Positions 1 through 11,300 of a stretch of DNA of 64,000 nucleotides are shown here, piece by piece; positions within the stretch are counted from its first letter, which is position 1, and each line of letters opens with the position of its first letter. The DNA comes from Sediminibacter sp. Hel_I_10 (lineage in GTDB: Bacteria > Bacteroidota > Bacteroidia > Flavobacteriales > Flavobacteriaceae). The notes under the pieces were generated by a model. That model searched no databases. It was not told where the DNA came from and saw nothing but the letters and a program-made list of their open reading frames with translations. Location of the stretch: positions 372,001 through 436,000 of the forward strand of contig NZ_JHZX01000001.1 of assembly GCF_000688335.1 (NCBI RefSeq), read 5' to 3'. The position numbers were made by a program, and so were the translations under genes.

Positions 1-62
1 GTAAGTCCTATTAATTCTTTGTCCAGTTCGTCTGATGGATATGCTGCTGAAAATGGGTTCAT
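1..62 (-). CDS. N-terminal fragment of an unknown protein, cut by the window edge
   Basis: On the minus strand an ATG at 62-60 opens a frame that stays open to the window edge, giving about 20 residues beginning MNPFSAAYPSDELD. It lies about 107 nt downstream of the NAD(P)-binding protein gene in the same direction, so it may be the next gene of that leftward operon. There is no recognisable motif in so short a piece. The call rests only on the open frame, the ATG and the operon position. Confidence 0.4.
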   Translation of the reverse strand, partial: MNPFSAAYPSDELDKELIGL

Positions 63-169
63 ATTGTTGAGATTTTGCTTATTTTTATTAGTTGTCGGTT
101 TTCTTATGACCGTTGATAAACTCTTTAATTTTTAAGATGCTCTGTTAAACATCGATTTCAATTTGACAG

Positions 170-832
170 TTACTTTTTGACTGCTACAAATGGGTAGCTT
201 CCATAGAGTGTTTCGTCTACTACCGTTTTCACATTAAACACTCCCAAATCCTCAAATGAAATAGCATCAAAACTTGGTTTACTGCTAGCCACAAGCGAAA
301 CACTTCCTTTCTTATCTACAAGCTTTCCTGGTCGTGTGATGATATAATCAAAGGAATCTTTCTTATTGGATGCCATAAATTTGGTAACAGTTGTATTGTC
401 TTTCAACATCTCTGTGGCACCAGTAAAAAAAGCAGCAGTCGGTGCTAACAATTTTAAGAGCATTGGATTTGACCCATCCGGTTTTGGTGCAAAAAAGACA
501 GATTGATATAAGAATGCCTTTAGCGATAGTTCATTATCGAGAATAGGCCACAGGCATTCAATAAAACGTGTCATCATCCCCTTGTCGTAGTCCTTACCGT
601 AGGTTCCACCTGCACAGCAGATGACATAGTTTGCTCCATGAACAGTCTCTTTCAAAGCATCTACATTTTCAAAATCCCCTTTAACGATTTTAAGCTTATC
701 ATTTTTAATTTTTATTTTACTGGGGTTTCTTACCAAAGCTTGAACATTATAGCCTTGTTCTAGCGCATAGTTTACAACATGACGACCTGTGAGGCCAGTT
801 GCTCCAAGAACTCCAATTGTTATGCTATTCAT
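170..832 (-). CDS. NAD(P)-dependent oxidoreductase, NmrA/atypical SDR type
   Basis: The 220-residue protein begins with a Rossmann fold nucleotide-binding motif (GATGLTGRHV, residues about 9-18), followed by a basic RNPSK segment at the end of the second strand that suggests NADP preference. A Cys-rich VICCAGGTYG segment sits where atypical short-chain dehydrogenases have the second glycine loop. There is no signal peptide, so it is cytosolic. It is transcribed leftward behind the DUF1772-like gene with about a 110-nt gap. The family binds NAD(P) and reduces or isomerises small substrates, or acts as a redox-sensing regulator. The substrate cannot be told from the sequence. Confidence 0.8.
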   Translation of the reverse strand: MNSITIGVLGATGLTGRHVVNYALEQGYNVQALVRNPSKIKIKNDKLKIVKGDFENVDALKETVHGANYVICCAGGTYGKDYDKGMMTRFIECLWPILDNELSLKAFLYQSVFFAPKPDGSNPMLLKLLAPTAAFFTGATEMLKDNTTVTKFMASNKKDSFDYIITRPGKLVDKKGSVSLVASSKPSFDAISFEDLGVFNVKTVVDETLYGSYPFVAVKK

Positions 833-945
833 TTGTTGTTGTTTATAAAGTTCCGAATTAAATAGTTACTTCTATTTTTTATTGAAATTAAATCCTTTTC
901 TTATAAATAATTCCGTTTAGATTAAATAGCTCAAGAAATAAGAAA

Positions 946-1422
946 TTAAGACGATTTATCAACGGTTATAAGATTTGATTTTTGAAAACCAAGTATCAAA
1001 AATACAGCTGCCATAATTGCAACGCCAATCCGTACCCAATGAAAAAACACCCAACCTTGCAATTTGCTGGTCGCTTCAGCAGCGCTATACTTTAATTCCA
1101 TAAAATCAAAATTCATAGGCAAGTGATATACAGCGGTTTGAATTATCGTCAAAAGCAAACCTAAAAAGGCATAAAGGTAATAGCGTTTGGCCTCCTTATT
1201 GTCTTTGGTCAAAATAACGAGCGATAAAGTTGCCAAAAATCCTGGCATTAGTGTTACAGCAGTTGGACCCAATAATAGCGGAAAATCAACCTTGAAGGTT
1301 TCCATAAACGTAATCGGATCTAATGATTGCCAATGGACACAGTGACTCAATCCAATAGTTATCATATTTCCTACGAAAGCAGCTGATGCTATGATGGCTA
1401 TAAAAGGCAGAATTTTTTTCAT
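946..1422 (-). CDS. Four-helix membrane protein, DUF1772 (anthrone oxygenase-like) family
   Basis: This 158-residue protein has four predicted transmembrane helices: residues about 5-25, 45-72, 83-103 and 125-146. A His/Cys-containing loop (SHCVHWQSLDP) and a PLLLGPTAV stretch resemble the DUF1772 family, some members of which are anthrone or quinone-related oxygenases in fungi and actinobacteria. Its ATG is 7 nt after the stop of the upstream alpha/beta hydrolase gene, so the two are almost certainly co-transcribed. Family assignment is by general architecture and is moderate. No catalytic role can be assigned. Confidence 0.6.
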   Translation of the reverse strand: MKKILPFIAIIASAAFVGNMITIGLSHCVHWQSLDPITFMETFKVDFPLLLGPTAVTLMPGFLATLSLVILTKDNKEAKRYYLYAFLGLLLTIIQTAVYHLPMNFDFMELKYSAAEATSKLQGWVFFHWVRIGVAIMAAVFLILGFQKSNLITVDKSS

Positions 1423-1429
1423 TCCTATA

Positions 1430-2431
1430 TTAGAGATTTTCGTACCATTTGTTAAATTCTTCGCCCATCTGTTTGGGATGACTCTCGGTCAAAAAGTGTT
1501 TGCCTTTTCCTAAATAGACTTCGGTGTAATTTTTAAAGTTTTCTCGTGCATATTCAACAGCTTCTTTTTGGTTGATAAGGCCTCTTTTCGCATAAAAATA
1601 TAAGATAGGCGTTTCGGTTTTTTTCATCCCTTCAGCGATTGTATTTAGAAGTTGTTCAAAATCACTATCGCCTTTTCCCTTATTCTTTGGTAATGAGCCT
1701 GGGTCTGGGCCGTTAACCATCGCGTATCGGCGTTCTTTCTCATCCCAAGGTTTGGTGTAATTGTCTTTTATTTCTTTAGATAACTTGCGACCTGTAAAGA
1801 AATTAACTGCTAAATTTTTCCCAGCAAAATTCTTTTTGACCATCCATCTTTCAGCACGTTGTGGTCTGCTGATGAGTTTTGTGAATAATTTCATAGTAAG
1901 TGGAAACTGATTATAAAAATAATCAGCCGGCATAAATGGCGCTTCAAAGAGCGCAATTGCCTTCACGTTATCAGGCTGTCGCATCACATAGAGCATCCCC
2001 ACTAATGAGCCAATATCCTGAACAAATAGCGTCACGTTTTTGAGTTGCTTGGCTTCAATAAAATCAGTCAGCATTTTGTACTGCGCTTCAACAGACACAT
2101 TTCTGTCTTTTGGAAAACTCGATTTTCCAAAACCTAAAAAATCTAATGCAATCACTTGTTTATTGCTATCAATTTCTGGAATTACGTTACGCCATAAATA
2201 AGACCAGGAAGGCAGTCCGTGAAGCAACAAGACTGGGTCTCCCTCTCCAGATTCGACATAATGAATTTTTTCAGCTCCTATGTCGATGTATTTCGATTCA
2301 AAAGAAAATTCATCTGAAATATTGGCTTCAACCTTTTTTGCTTTACCAGGATAGACTTCTTGACCATTCATTAGAGAAAATCCTAAACACACTAAAAGAG
2401 TGATTCTCCATTTTTTAATTTGACATATCAT
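1430..2431 (-). CDS. Secreted alpha/beta hydrolase, haloalkane dehalogenase/epoxide hydrolase-like
   Basis: I chose the ATG at 2431 over an upstream TTG, giving 333 residues with an N-terminal signal peptide ending near MNGQEV. The fold motifs are present: oxyanion loop LLHGLPSWSYLWR (residues about 69-81), DFLGFGKS, nucleophile elbow FVQDIGS with Asp139, and a late catalytic His in GKHFLTESHP near residue 314. This Asp-nucleophile layout is that of haloalkane dehalogenases and epoxide hydrolases. The residue after the nucleophile is Ile, whereas true dehalogenases have the halide-binding Trp there, so dehalogenation is doubtful. It is the first gene of the leftward operon with the membrane protein and the NAD(P)-binding protein. 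Confidence 0.8.
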   Translation of the reverse strand: MICQIKKWRITLLVCLGFSLMNGQEVYPGKAKKVEANISDEFSFESKYIDIGAEKIHYVESGEGDPVLLLHGLPSWSYLWRNVIPEIDSNKQVIALDFLGFGKSSFPKDRNVSVEAQYKMLTDFIEAKQLKNVTLFVQDIGSLVGMLYVMRQPDNVKAIALFEAPFMPADYFYNQFPLTMKLFTKLISRPQRAERWMVKKNFAGKNLAVNFFTGRKLSKEIKDNYTKPWDEKERRYAMVNGPDPGSLPKNKGKGDSDFEQLLNTIAEGMKKTETPILYFYAKRGLINQKEAVEYARENFKNYTEVYLGKGKHFLTESHPKQMGEEFNKWYENL

Positions 2432-3006
2432 TATTATCAAGGTTTTTTTAGACGTTTTTTAGAAAACACATGTAACTTTTTTCATCAAAACTGTGTCGTC
2501 TTTTTTTTACTTAGACAGATGAGTTAGTCATGTGTAAAAGGATTATGGTCTTTTTTTATTTTTATTTCGTTTTCGTTTGCCATATTTCAATCAGCATTAA
2601 ATATTTTAATAGGATGAATTATAAAACGCGCATTGGTTTTTAAATGTTAAATCATTACTATTTAATAGTTTAAGACTTAATCACTTTAGAGTTAACAATG
2701 GTTTTAATGCGATTAAGTATAAACTCTTCATTAGCTTATCTTTATTTTATTCGGAAAAATCATTTTTGTTTAAATATAACACTGTCATAAAATGGTTTTC
2801 ATTATTAAAGAAATCAATAAAACTCTAGGGTCTATATGAAGCAAACATGAATTAGTGTTTGTTTTTTTTGCCATGTTGTTTTAAAGATTTTTTTTATTAC
2901 TCCATATTATTCTTAGGTCCTAGAACACTTAGCAACAACACTAAGTATCCTCTCCGTCTAAAAGCTTAATACACTATTAATAGTTACTAAATCCAAACCA
3001 ATACTT
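2432..3006. other. 575-nt intergenic region between divergent transcription units
   Basis: This AT-rich gap separates the leftward hydrolase operon from the rightward hybrid kinase gene and should hold both promoters. I see no convincing small gene. One hairpin followed by eight T is listed separately. No clear TAnnTTTG promoter could be picked with confidence. Confidence 0.5.
2842..2869 (+). terminator. Orphan intrinsic-terminator-like hairpin
   Basis: A CAAACA / TGTTTG stem with an 8-nt loop is followed directly by eight T on the plus strand. No plus-strand gene ends upstream of it. It could terminate an unrecognised small transcript from 2441-2842 or attenuate the leader of the hybrid kinase gene, or it may be fortuitous in AT-rich DNA. 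The stem is short, so confidence is low. Confidence 0.3.
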
Positions 3007-4611
3007 ATGAACAATAAGAACTTTTCAAAGAAGTCACTGCCAGACGATTTTAAGGATTTACAAGAAGACTTTTTGTCATCCGTAGAAGACATCGATGATG
3101 TTAAGCGCAACCAACTTAAAGCAGAACTGTCTGCCGCCTTGCTTGGAATTTCCTTGGAAAATGAAGAAAAAGCAAAACGAGTAGCCCAATTGATTATTGC
3201 CAACCTCGAATTAAAGTTTCTTAATGAAGAAAAAGCCAATCGTGCTGCAGAGTTAGTTACAGCTAACATAGAATTGGTCTATCAAAATAAGGAAAAAGGG
3301 AAAAGGGCTGCTGAATTGGTAATTGCCAATAAAGAACTTGTTTTCCAAAATCAAGAAAAAGCGAGACGTACAATAGAATTAGCAATTGCAAATGCAGAAC
3401 TTGTAGTTCAAAGTAAGGCAAAAGAGAAACTAGCACTAGAATTGCTCAAAGCGAAAGATCGCGCCGAAGAAAGCGATCGCCTGAAGTCTGCTTTTTTAGC
3501 CAATATGAGCCATGAAATAAGAACGCCTATGAATGGTATTTTAGGTTTTTCTGAATTACTCAAGGAACCTAAACTTTCTGGAAAAAGACAACAAGAGTAC
3601 ATTGATATCATAAAAAAAAGCGGCGCACGAATGCTCAACATCATTAATGATATCATTAGCATTTCAAAGATAGAAGCGGGCTTGATGGAAGCCAATATTC
3701 ATAAATTGAATGTCAATAATAAAATTGAATTCATCCATCAATTTTTTCTTCCTGAAACCACTAAAAAGGGACTTCTTTTTTCAACTAAAAAACCGCTAAA
3801 AGGAGATCATGCCTTTATCAACTCTGACGCTGAAAAAATTTACGCCATACTCACCAATTTGGTTAAAAATGCCATTAAACATACTGAGACAGGCGCTATA
3901 GAATTGGGATATACATTAAAAACAGACCAGCAGATACCCGAGTTGGTGTTTTACGTTAAAGATACTGGTATCGGCATAGCAAAATCGAGACAAAAGTTAA
4001 TATTTGAACGGTTTACCCAAGCTGATATTTCTAATAAAATGGCGTTTCAAGGTGCCGGTTTAGGTTTGTCTATCTCTAAAGCATATGTAGAACTGCTTGG
4101 TGGAAAAATTTGGATAGATAGTGCCAAGGGTAAAGGCACCACATTTTATTTCACGCTGCCTTACAATACCAAACTACAACAACCTGAAAGCTCTAAAATC
4201 AAAGACAATCCTGAACAGCTTGTTGAAATAATTAATAAGAAACCACTAAAGCTAAAAATATTAATTGTAGAAGATGATGATGTTTCTCGAATGCTCCTCA
4301 GGTTTGTAGTAAAGACCTATAGTTCTCAACTGTTTGAAGCAAGAACAGGAGTTGAGGCTGTGGATATTATGAGAGAGCATCCAGACGTTGACTTGGTACT
4401 TATGGACATTCAGATGCCTGTTTTAAATGGATTTGAAGCTACCCGACAAATTCGTGAATTTAATAAAGATGTTATTATTATCGCGCAAACCGCATCTGGA
4501 TTATCTGAAGACAAGTCTAAGATCATAGGCGTAGGATGTAACAACTTTATGCTTAAACCAATTAACAAGAATAAATTAATGCTTACTATTCAAGAATATT
4601 TCAAATCTTAA
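3007..4611 (+). CDS. Hybrid histidine kinase with a 21-residue coiled-coil repeat (HisKA-HATPase-REC)
   Basis: This soluble 534-residue kinase has no membrane segment. Residues 52-150 hold five tandem units with a 21-residue period (NEEKAKRVAQ at 52, NEEKANRAAE at 73, NKEKGKRAAE at 94, NQEKARRTIE at 115, SKAKEKLALE at 136), which should form a long parallel coiled coil. The DHp domain follows with the H box MSHEIRTPMNG (His169). The ATPase domain has an N box (NLVKNAIKHT), DTGIGI and GAGLGLSIS. A C-terminal receiver carries VEDDD and LMDIQMPVLNG. The protein has no recognisable input domain other than the repeat, so the signal may come from a partner. It lies upstream of the giant PAS kinase in the same direction but 0.7 kb away, so it is probably a separate transcript. 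Confidence 0.92.
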   Translation: MNNKNFSKKSLPDDFKDLQEDFLSSVEDIDDVKRNQLKAELSAALLGISLENEEKAKRVAQLIIANLELKFLNEEKANRAAELVTANIELVYQNKEKGKRAAELVIANKELVFQNQEKARRTIELAIANAELVVQSKAKEKLALELLKAKDRAEESDRLKSAFLANMSHEIRTPMNGILGFSELLKEPKLSGKRQQEYIDIIKKSGARMLNIINDIISISKIEAGLMEANIHKLNVNNKIEFIHQFFLPETTKKGLLFSTKKPLKGDHAFINSDAEKIYAILTNLVKNAIKHTETGAIELGYTLKTDQQIPELVFYVKDTGIGIAKSRQKLIFERFTQADISNKMAFQGAGLGLSISKAYVELLGGKIWIDSAKGKGTTFYFTLPYNTKLQQPESSKIKDNPEQLVEIINKKPLKLKILIVEDDDVSRMLLRFVVKTYSSQLFEARTGVEAVDIMREHPDVDLVLMDIQMPVLNGFEATRQIREFNKDVIIIAQTASGLSEDKSKIIGVGCNNFMLKPINKNKLMLTIQEYFKS

Positions 4612-5203
4612 TATTGAAATTTAAGTTCTAATTAGGTTGCATGGAAACTATTAAGAGATAAATAGGAACAATTCATATTCTACGCCGTAATTGTAATATC
4701 AGAAGCAATCCCAATTCAATAATTAACGCATGCAAGACCGCCTTTGATATGGGTTTTATGATAAAACCGGTTACATTGTGATAAGAAATATAAGTAACTC
4801 GCAAAATTTTTAGATGTTAATGGTATTTGATTTATCCTTTCAACTACAGATTATTTTGATTCCTGAGACATTTTTAATAATCTGAATTTTCACGTAACTT
4901 ATCTGTATACTTAAAATCTAATTACTGTACAATTAGGTTATCTACTGTAAGTAAGTCTTTTATATTTTGATTTTTTGCTCGACATACCAATACTAAGTTG
5001 TTTAGAGATGTAATTTTGCTGATTTTATTTTTTCGAGGAGATGTTCTCCATAAAGGGAAATACTTCAAAATACTTTCATACAGATCTCAATTTGCTTTTT
5101 TACTATTAAATAAATATTTACTAAATTAGATTCTCAACCAATAAGCAAACCAACTACCAACCTACGTGAATACTCCACTGTCACGTAATTGAGTAACTCA
5201 ATT
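4612..5203. other. Long intergenic region with palindromes, no convincing gene
   Basis: Between the two kinase genes I see no coding frame except the short one that starts at 5204. The gap holds an odd 17-nt perfect palindrome GGTTTTAT-G-ATAAAACC (4752-4768), a CTAATT-N7-AATTAG inverted repeat (4918-4936) and the 19-nt palindrome listed separately. These could be operators or fragments of a structured leader for the giant kinase. No function is claimed. Confidence 0.45.
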
Positions 5204-5204
5204 A
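5186..5204. promoter_or_regulatory. 19-nt perfect palindrome, candidate operator
   Basis: TAATTGAGT-A-ACTCAATTA is a perfect inverted repeat of two 9-nt arms around one central A. It ends on the A of the ATG of the small Cys-rich frame and lies about 133 nt upstream of the giant kinase start. The odd length and perfect symmetry suggest a site for a dimeric DNA-binding protein. No regulator family is identified. Confidence 0.4.
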
Positions 5205-5335
5205 TGGATACGAAACATCTAACTTTTAAAAACTTACCTCATCAGCCAAGCTGTTGTCAAGATTCTTGTTGTTATAGTACCACTGTCCTTTTCCATATTT
5301 TATTAGTTAAGCTAGTCCCCAAAAATCAATTCTAA
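5204..5335 (+). CDS. Possible 43-residue Cys-rich leader peptide abutting the giant kinase
   Basis: ATG at 5204 opens a 43-codon frame whose stop ends one base before the ATG of the giant kinase at 5337, a spacing typical of translational coupling. The peptide contains two vicinal Cys pairs in CCQDSCC (residues 17-23), then a hydrophobic stretch. The vicinal dithiols could bind metal or respond to redox state. There is no known family and no visible ribosome-binding site of note, so it may be chance. Conservation in relatives would decide. Confidence 0.3.
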   Translation: MDTKHLTFKNLPHQPSCCQDSCCYSTTVLFHILLVKLVPKNQF

Positions 5336-5336
5336 C

Positions 5337-8300
5337 ATGACCTCATCTCAACTAAACTGTTTGTATAATGATAAAAGCAAAGACTCTCTTTGGATGGTCG
5401 ATCTTGACTTTAAATTGCTTTATGCCAATAAAACTTATCTGAGTATTATGCATACAATTACAGGAAAGGAGCAAAAGCTTTACGATTCTGTATTTCGTGA
5501 AGAGCTTAGTAAAGAAGAATATGAAAAATGGAGAACGAATTATAACAAGGCATTTAAAGGAGAGTATGTTGAGATAGCAGATCATTATTATGATTCAGAG
5601 TTAAAAGAAACTCAATACGGTCAAACTACTTTTGAACCTTTAACAAATGATGATAACGTGATTTTTGCTGTTGCTTGCCGATGGAAAAACGTTACAAAGA
5701 TTATAAAACATAGAAATGAAGAGAATCAATTAATGGATTCTTCTTTAGATGTTTTTTGTACACTTAATGCAGATGGTGAATTTGTGTACGTAAGTAAAGC
5801 TTCTGAAAGACAATGGGGCTACACCCCTGAAGAGCTGATTGGGAAGCGATATATAGAGTTCACCTTAGAGGAAGATGTATCCAAATCAGAGAAGATAACT
5901 GCTGCTATTGAAAGTGGTCAAAACATTAAAACCTTTTATAATAGGTATAGAAAAAAAGATGGAGGGGTTGCCTATAATTTATGGTCATCAAGATGGGATG
6001 ATACTACCAAATTATTTTATTCGGTAGCAAGAGATAACCAGGAACAAGTTGAGCAAGAAGAGAAATTATTACGAAGTGAACAACGTTTTAAAGCCTTAGT
6101 TCAAGGAGGCAATGACCTCTACGCTATTATCGATTTAGAAGGCCGCTATATTTATATGAGTCCTTCGAGTACGGCTATTATAGGCATTCCACCAGAAGCT
6201 TTTATCGGTAGAGATGCCTTTGAATTTATTCATCCTGATGATATTGAGCAAACCCGATCCAGTCTTAAAAAAATAGCGACCGAAGGTAAAGTGGTCATGG
6301 AGCTCTATCGAGCCAAAAATCAACATAATGAATGGCGATGGGTTGAGACCGTACTCACTAATATGTTAGATCATCCAGCGGTAAATGGCATTGTTATTAA
6401 TTCTAGGGATATTACAAAAGAGGTTGAAGAAAAACATCAACTTAAGTTGCTTGAAAGTGTCATTACAAATACTCAAGAAGCCGTCTTAATTACCGAAGCA
6501 GAACCTTTTGATGAACCAGGACCTAAGATCATTTATGTTAATGATGCTTTTGTTAAAATGACAGGTTATACCGCTGAAGAAGTTATAGGTAAAACACCAC
6601 GGATACTCCAGGGTCCTAATTCCAATAAAGAAGATTTAGAAAAACTGGGCCGCGCGCTTAGAAATTGGGAATCTCATGAAATAACCACCATCAACTATAA
6701 AAAGAACGGAGAAGAGTTTTGGATCAACTTTGAAGTATCACCTATTGCTAATGAAACTGGAAGATATACGCATTGGATTGCGATTGAGCGCGATGTAACC
6801 GAGCAAAAGAATAGAGAATTAGAAAAAGATCTCATCAGTAACATAAATTCCATTTTTAACCAAGATATTGACAACGACCTGTCTATCTGTTTAACCGATC
6901 TTTTACGAGAACTTACAGCGTTTGGCGATTTTGAATTTTCAGAAATATGGCTCACCGCTATTGATGAAAAGCGCATCAATCGTGTTGCTAATTATGCGGA
7001 AAATGAAGCTGGACATGCATTTCATAAAGCAACAAAGTCGATTAACTCTTTAGAATTAGGAGAAGGATTACCTGGTTATGTTTGGAAAACCAAAACCATC
7101 GAGATCTGGGAAGAATTTGACGGTAATTGGATCTCTAAAAGAAAGAATGCAGCAATAAACGTTGGTCTCCAATGTATGATGGGCATACCTTTGATACATA
7201 AAGAGGCCGTTTTGGGCGTATTACTTATAGCAACACCTAAAACGAAATCCTTTATCAATAAATATAAATCGATTTTTAAAAGAATAGAATTAACCATTAG
7301 TGCTGAACTAAATCGTAAAAAAGTAGAAATTGAATTAGCCCAAATTTTTGACTTTACTCCAGATATGATCTGTGTGGCAGGTTTTGACGGATTTATCAAA
7401 CGTATAAATCACGCTGGATTAGAAATGCTTGGTTATTCTTTAGACGAAATACGTTCTAAACCAATTGTGTCCTTTATGCACCAAGATGATAGAGTAATCA
7501 CTAACAAAAAACAAAAAAAACTCTATAAAGGCAAGAAACTTCAAAGCTTTGAGAATCGATACATTACAAAAACAGGACATACAATATGGTTGAGTTGGAC
7601 AGCAACCTCTGCTCCGGAATATGGTATTGTATATGCCGCTGCTAAGAACATCACTGAAGAAAAGAAGCTTCGAGAATTGAATCGTCAAGTTGGAAAACTT
7701 GCCAAAATTGGAAGTTGGGAAGTAGATGTAGTGAATCAAACTGTCTTTTGGTCAGACGAGGTTCATCAAATCTACGGAACAGACCCCCGCTCATTTGTGC
7801 CGAACATTGATGCCGCTATTAACTTTTACAGAGAAGATTATCGGGAACTAGCAGGATCAAGCTTTGAGAAATGTATTCTAAACCAAGAACCATATACTAT
7901 TGAAGCCGTTATCGTCAACTCTAATAATAAAGAATTGTGGGTACGTACCACTGCGAAAGCAGAGTTCATCAATGGTGTGTGCACACGAGTTTATGGAAGT
8001 TTTCAAGATATTAGCGCTATTAAGGAAACAGAAAATAGATTGCTATCGCTTTCAGAAAACTTACCGGGCGTGGTCTACCAATATCTTATAAATCCTAATG
8101 GAACAGACGAGCTTAGATATGTTTCAAAAGGAGCGGAAAGAACATCGGGCTTTACGGCCAATGAGTGGACCAATAACATAAACCTTTTATTCAATCAAAT
8201 TGAAGCGGGTGGTAATATGGAAGAGTTTAAGTCCAGTATTCGCAAATCCATCGAAACAAAATCAAAGTGGACATGTCGGTATAAATATGTTTTACCAACT

Positions 8301-11300
8301 GGAGAAGTTCGTACCCATATGGGATTTGGAATGCCCAACTTTTTAGCAGATGGTACAGTCTTATTTAATAATATCGCTTTAGATATTACACAAGAAGCGA
8401 AAAACGAAGAGTTATTAGAACTCGCTACAAAGGTCTCGAGAATAGGGAGTTGGGAACTCAACTTAATCAATCAAGAAGGCGATGAGATGTATTGGTCTCC
8501 CATGTTATTTGAGATACTTGAGCTAGACCATAACTTTAAACCAACTTTAAAAGCTGGTATAGAATTTCATACTGATGATAGTCAGGATATTATAAAAAAA
8601 GCACTTCATCGTTTAATTGAAGAAGGCATTGAATTTGATGAAGAAATTTTGGTAATTACTGCCAAAGGAAATAAACGATGGAATAGAGCCATTGGTAAAT
8701 GTGAAATAGTCAATCATAAGGTGACCAGAATTTATGGTAGCTATCAGGATATTCATGAACAAAAAGTAGCCGCTCTAGCATTAGAGAAAAGTTTGAAGGC
8801 GCTAAAAGATTACACATTTGCTTTAGATCAGTCGGCCATCATCGCTACTACGGATCATAAAGGAGTGATTACGTCTGTAAATGACAACTTTTGTAAAATT
8901 TCACAGTACAATGAAAAGGAACTTATTGGAAAAACGCACAGACTTATTAATTCTAACCATCACCCTAAAGGATATTTTAAAAATTTATGGGAAACTATAA
9001 GTTCCGGTAAAGTGTGGCGAGGAGAATTAAAAAACAAAGCGAAAGATGGCTCCTATTATTGGGTAGATACTACTATTGTGCCCTTCTTAGATGAAAGCAA
9101 TCAACCCTTTCAATATTTAGCCATTCGTTTTGATATCACTGAGCGAAAAAGAGTAGAAGAAAGTTTAATTACCACATCAGAACAATTACGTTTGGCAACA
9201 ACATCTGCAAAATTGGGAATATGGGATTGGGATGTAGTAAACGATAATTTGACTTGGGATGATAGGATGTATACCTTATATGGCGTTAAAGAGGAAGATT
9301 TTGAAGGGACAATAAGTGCTTGGACAAATGGTATTCATTCTGATGATGTTGAAAGAGCAACTAAAGATTTATATGATGCTGTTACTGGGGTAAGAGATTT
9401 TAAATCAGTTTTCAGGGTAGTTTGGCCAGATGAATCAGTTCACTATATAGAAGGAACTGCAATTGTTTCAAGAGATATAAAGGGAAATGCTTTAAGAATG
9501 ATAGGGAGTAATATAGATATTACAGATCTGAAGATAGCAGAACAAGAAATTTTAGAAGCCAAAGAAAAAATAGAAGTTAGTGAAGCGAAATTTAAATCGT
9601 ATACAGAACAATCACCAATAGCCATTTATACCACAGATATCAAAGGTGACTGTATTTACGCTAATGAAACATGGCTCAAAATGGCAGGCATGCAGTTAAA
9701 AGATGCCTTAGGAAAGGGATGGGTTAAGGCCTTACATCCAGAGGATTTGGAATATGTTCAAAAAAATTGGTACAAATCGGTTAAGTCAAATGGCAAATGG
9801 AGCTATGAATACCGATTTACAGATGAAAAACAGAATATTACTTGGGTTAACGGTACCGCAAAAGAATTATTTAATGAAAATGATGAGCTTATTGGTTATT
9901 TGGGCTCCAACGTTGATATTACCGAACGTAAAAAAGCAGAACAAGAGAAAAACAATCTTCAAGTCACTATAGAAAACAGCTTAAATGAAATCTATATTTT
10001 CGATGCCAAAACATTTCTATTTACTTATGTCAATAAAGGTGCTTATCGTAACCTGGGGTATTCTGAGGATGAAATGAAGACCTTGACCCCAATAGATATT
10101 AAACCCGATTATACGCCAAACACTTTTAATCATCTTGTAGCACCTTTAATACGTAAAGAAAAAGAGAAGATTTTATTTTTTACAAATCATCTACGAAAAG
10201 ATGGAAGCATGTATCCCGTAGAAGTGCATTTACAACTATTCGATGAAAGGGAAAACAAGAGGTTTTTGGCAATTATATTGGATATTACAGAACGTAAAAA
10301 AGCTGAAGAAAAAATTCTTCTTGCTAATGAGCGGTTTGAGAAAGTCACCGAAGCCACAAATGATGCTATTTGGGACTGGGATATTGAGAACGACACCTTT
10401 TATCGCTCTGAAGCGATTGAACATTTTTTTGGTAGAAACACCTTAAAATCATTTTCAAAATTAGATTTCTGGAAAGACCGTTTTCATCCAGAAGACAAGG
10501 AGACTATCATTAATAGTGTAGATGCTGCGTTAGCAGATCCCAAGTGTGAACGATGGGAACAAGAATACCGAATAGTTAACCCGGAGGGAGACATTATTTA
10601 CGTTATAGACCAAGGCATCATTGTAAGAGACATCAACGGTAAAGCTATTCGTATGGTAGGCGCCATGACCGATATGTCTAAACAGAAAAAATCTGACCAA
10701 GACAATAAGTTTAAAGCCAATTTATTAAGCACAATCGGTCAGGCTGCGATTGCAACAGATTTAGATGGCACTGTTAATTATTGGAATCATGCTGCTGAAT
10801 CTATTTACGGCTGGACCGCTGAAGAAGCGATTGGAAAGAATATTATAAATTTAACCCCAACCCAGACCAATGAAGAAGAAGCCAAGCAAATTATGGCTGC
10901 ACTTAAGAATGGACAAAACTGGTCTGGAGAATTTCAAGTACAGAAAAAAGATGGTACTAATTTCCACGCAGCTATTACCAACTCTCCCATTTATGATGAA
11001 GAGAATAACTTATCGGGAATCATTGGTATTTCTTCAGATATTACACAAGAAGTCAAAAATAAAGAATTGCTAAAAAAATATAACCTGGAGCTTAAACGCT
11101 CTAACGAAGATCTCGAGCAATTTGCTTTTGTGACCTCTCATGATCTTCAAGAGCCATTAAGGATGATTTCTAGCTTTATGGATCTTTTAAGCAGAAAGTA
11201 TGGGGATCAACTTGATGACAAGGCCCACCAATATATTTATTTTGCTACAGATGGCGCGAAACGCATGAAACAAATTATTCTCGACTTATTAGAATATTCA

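Noticed and set aside
1430-2440. Annotation as haloalkane dehalogenase
   Set aside because: The halide-stabilising Trp next to the nucleophile Asp is absent, so only the wider alpha/beta hydrolase call is supported.
6592-6625. LOV photoreceptor motif in the fourth PAS of the giant kinase
   Set aside because: The motif reads GKTPRILQGP. The Cys that forms the flavin adduct is replaced by Pro, so photochemistry of the LOV type is not expected.
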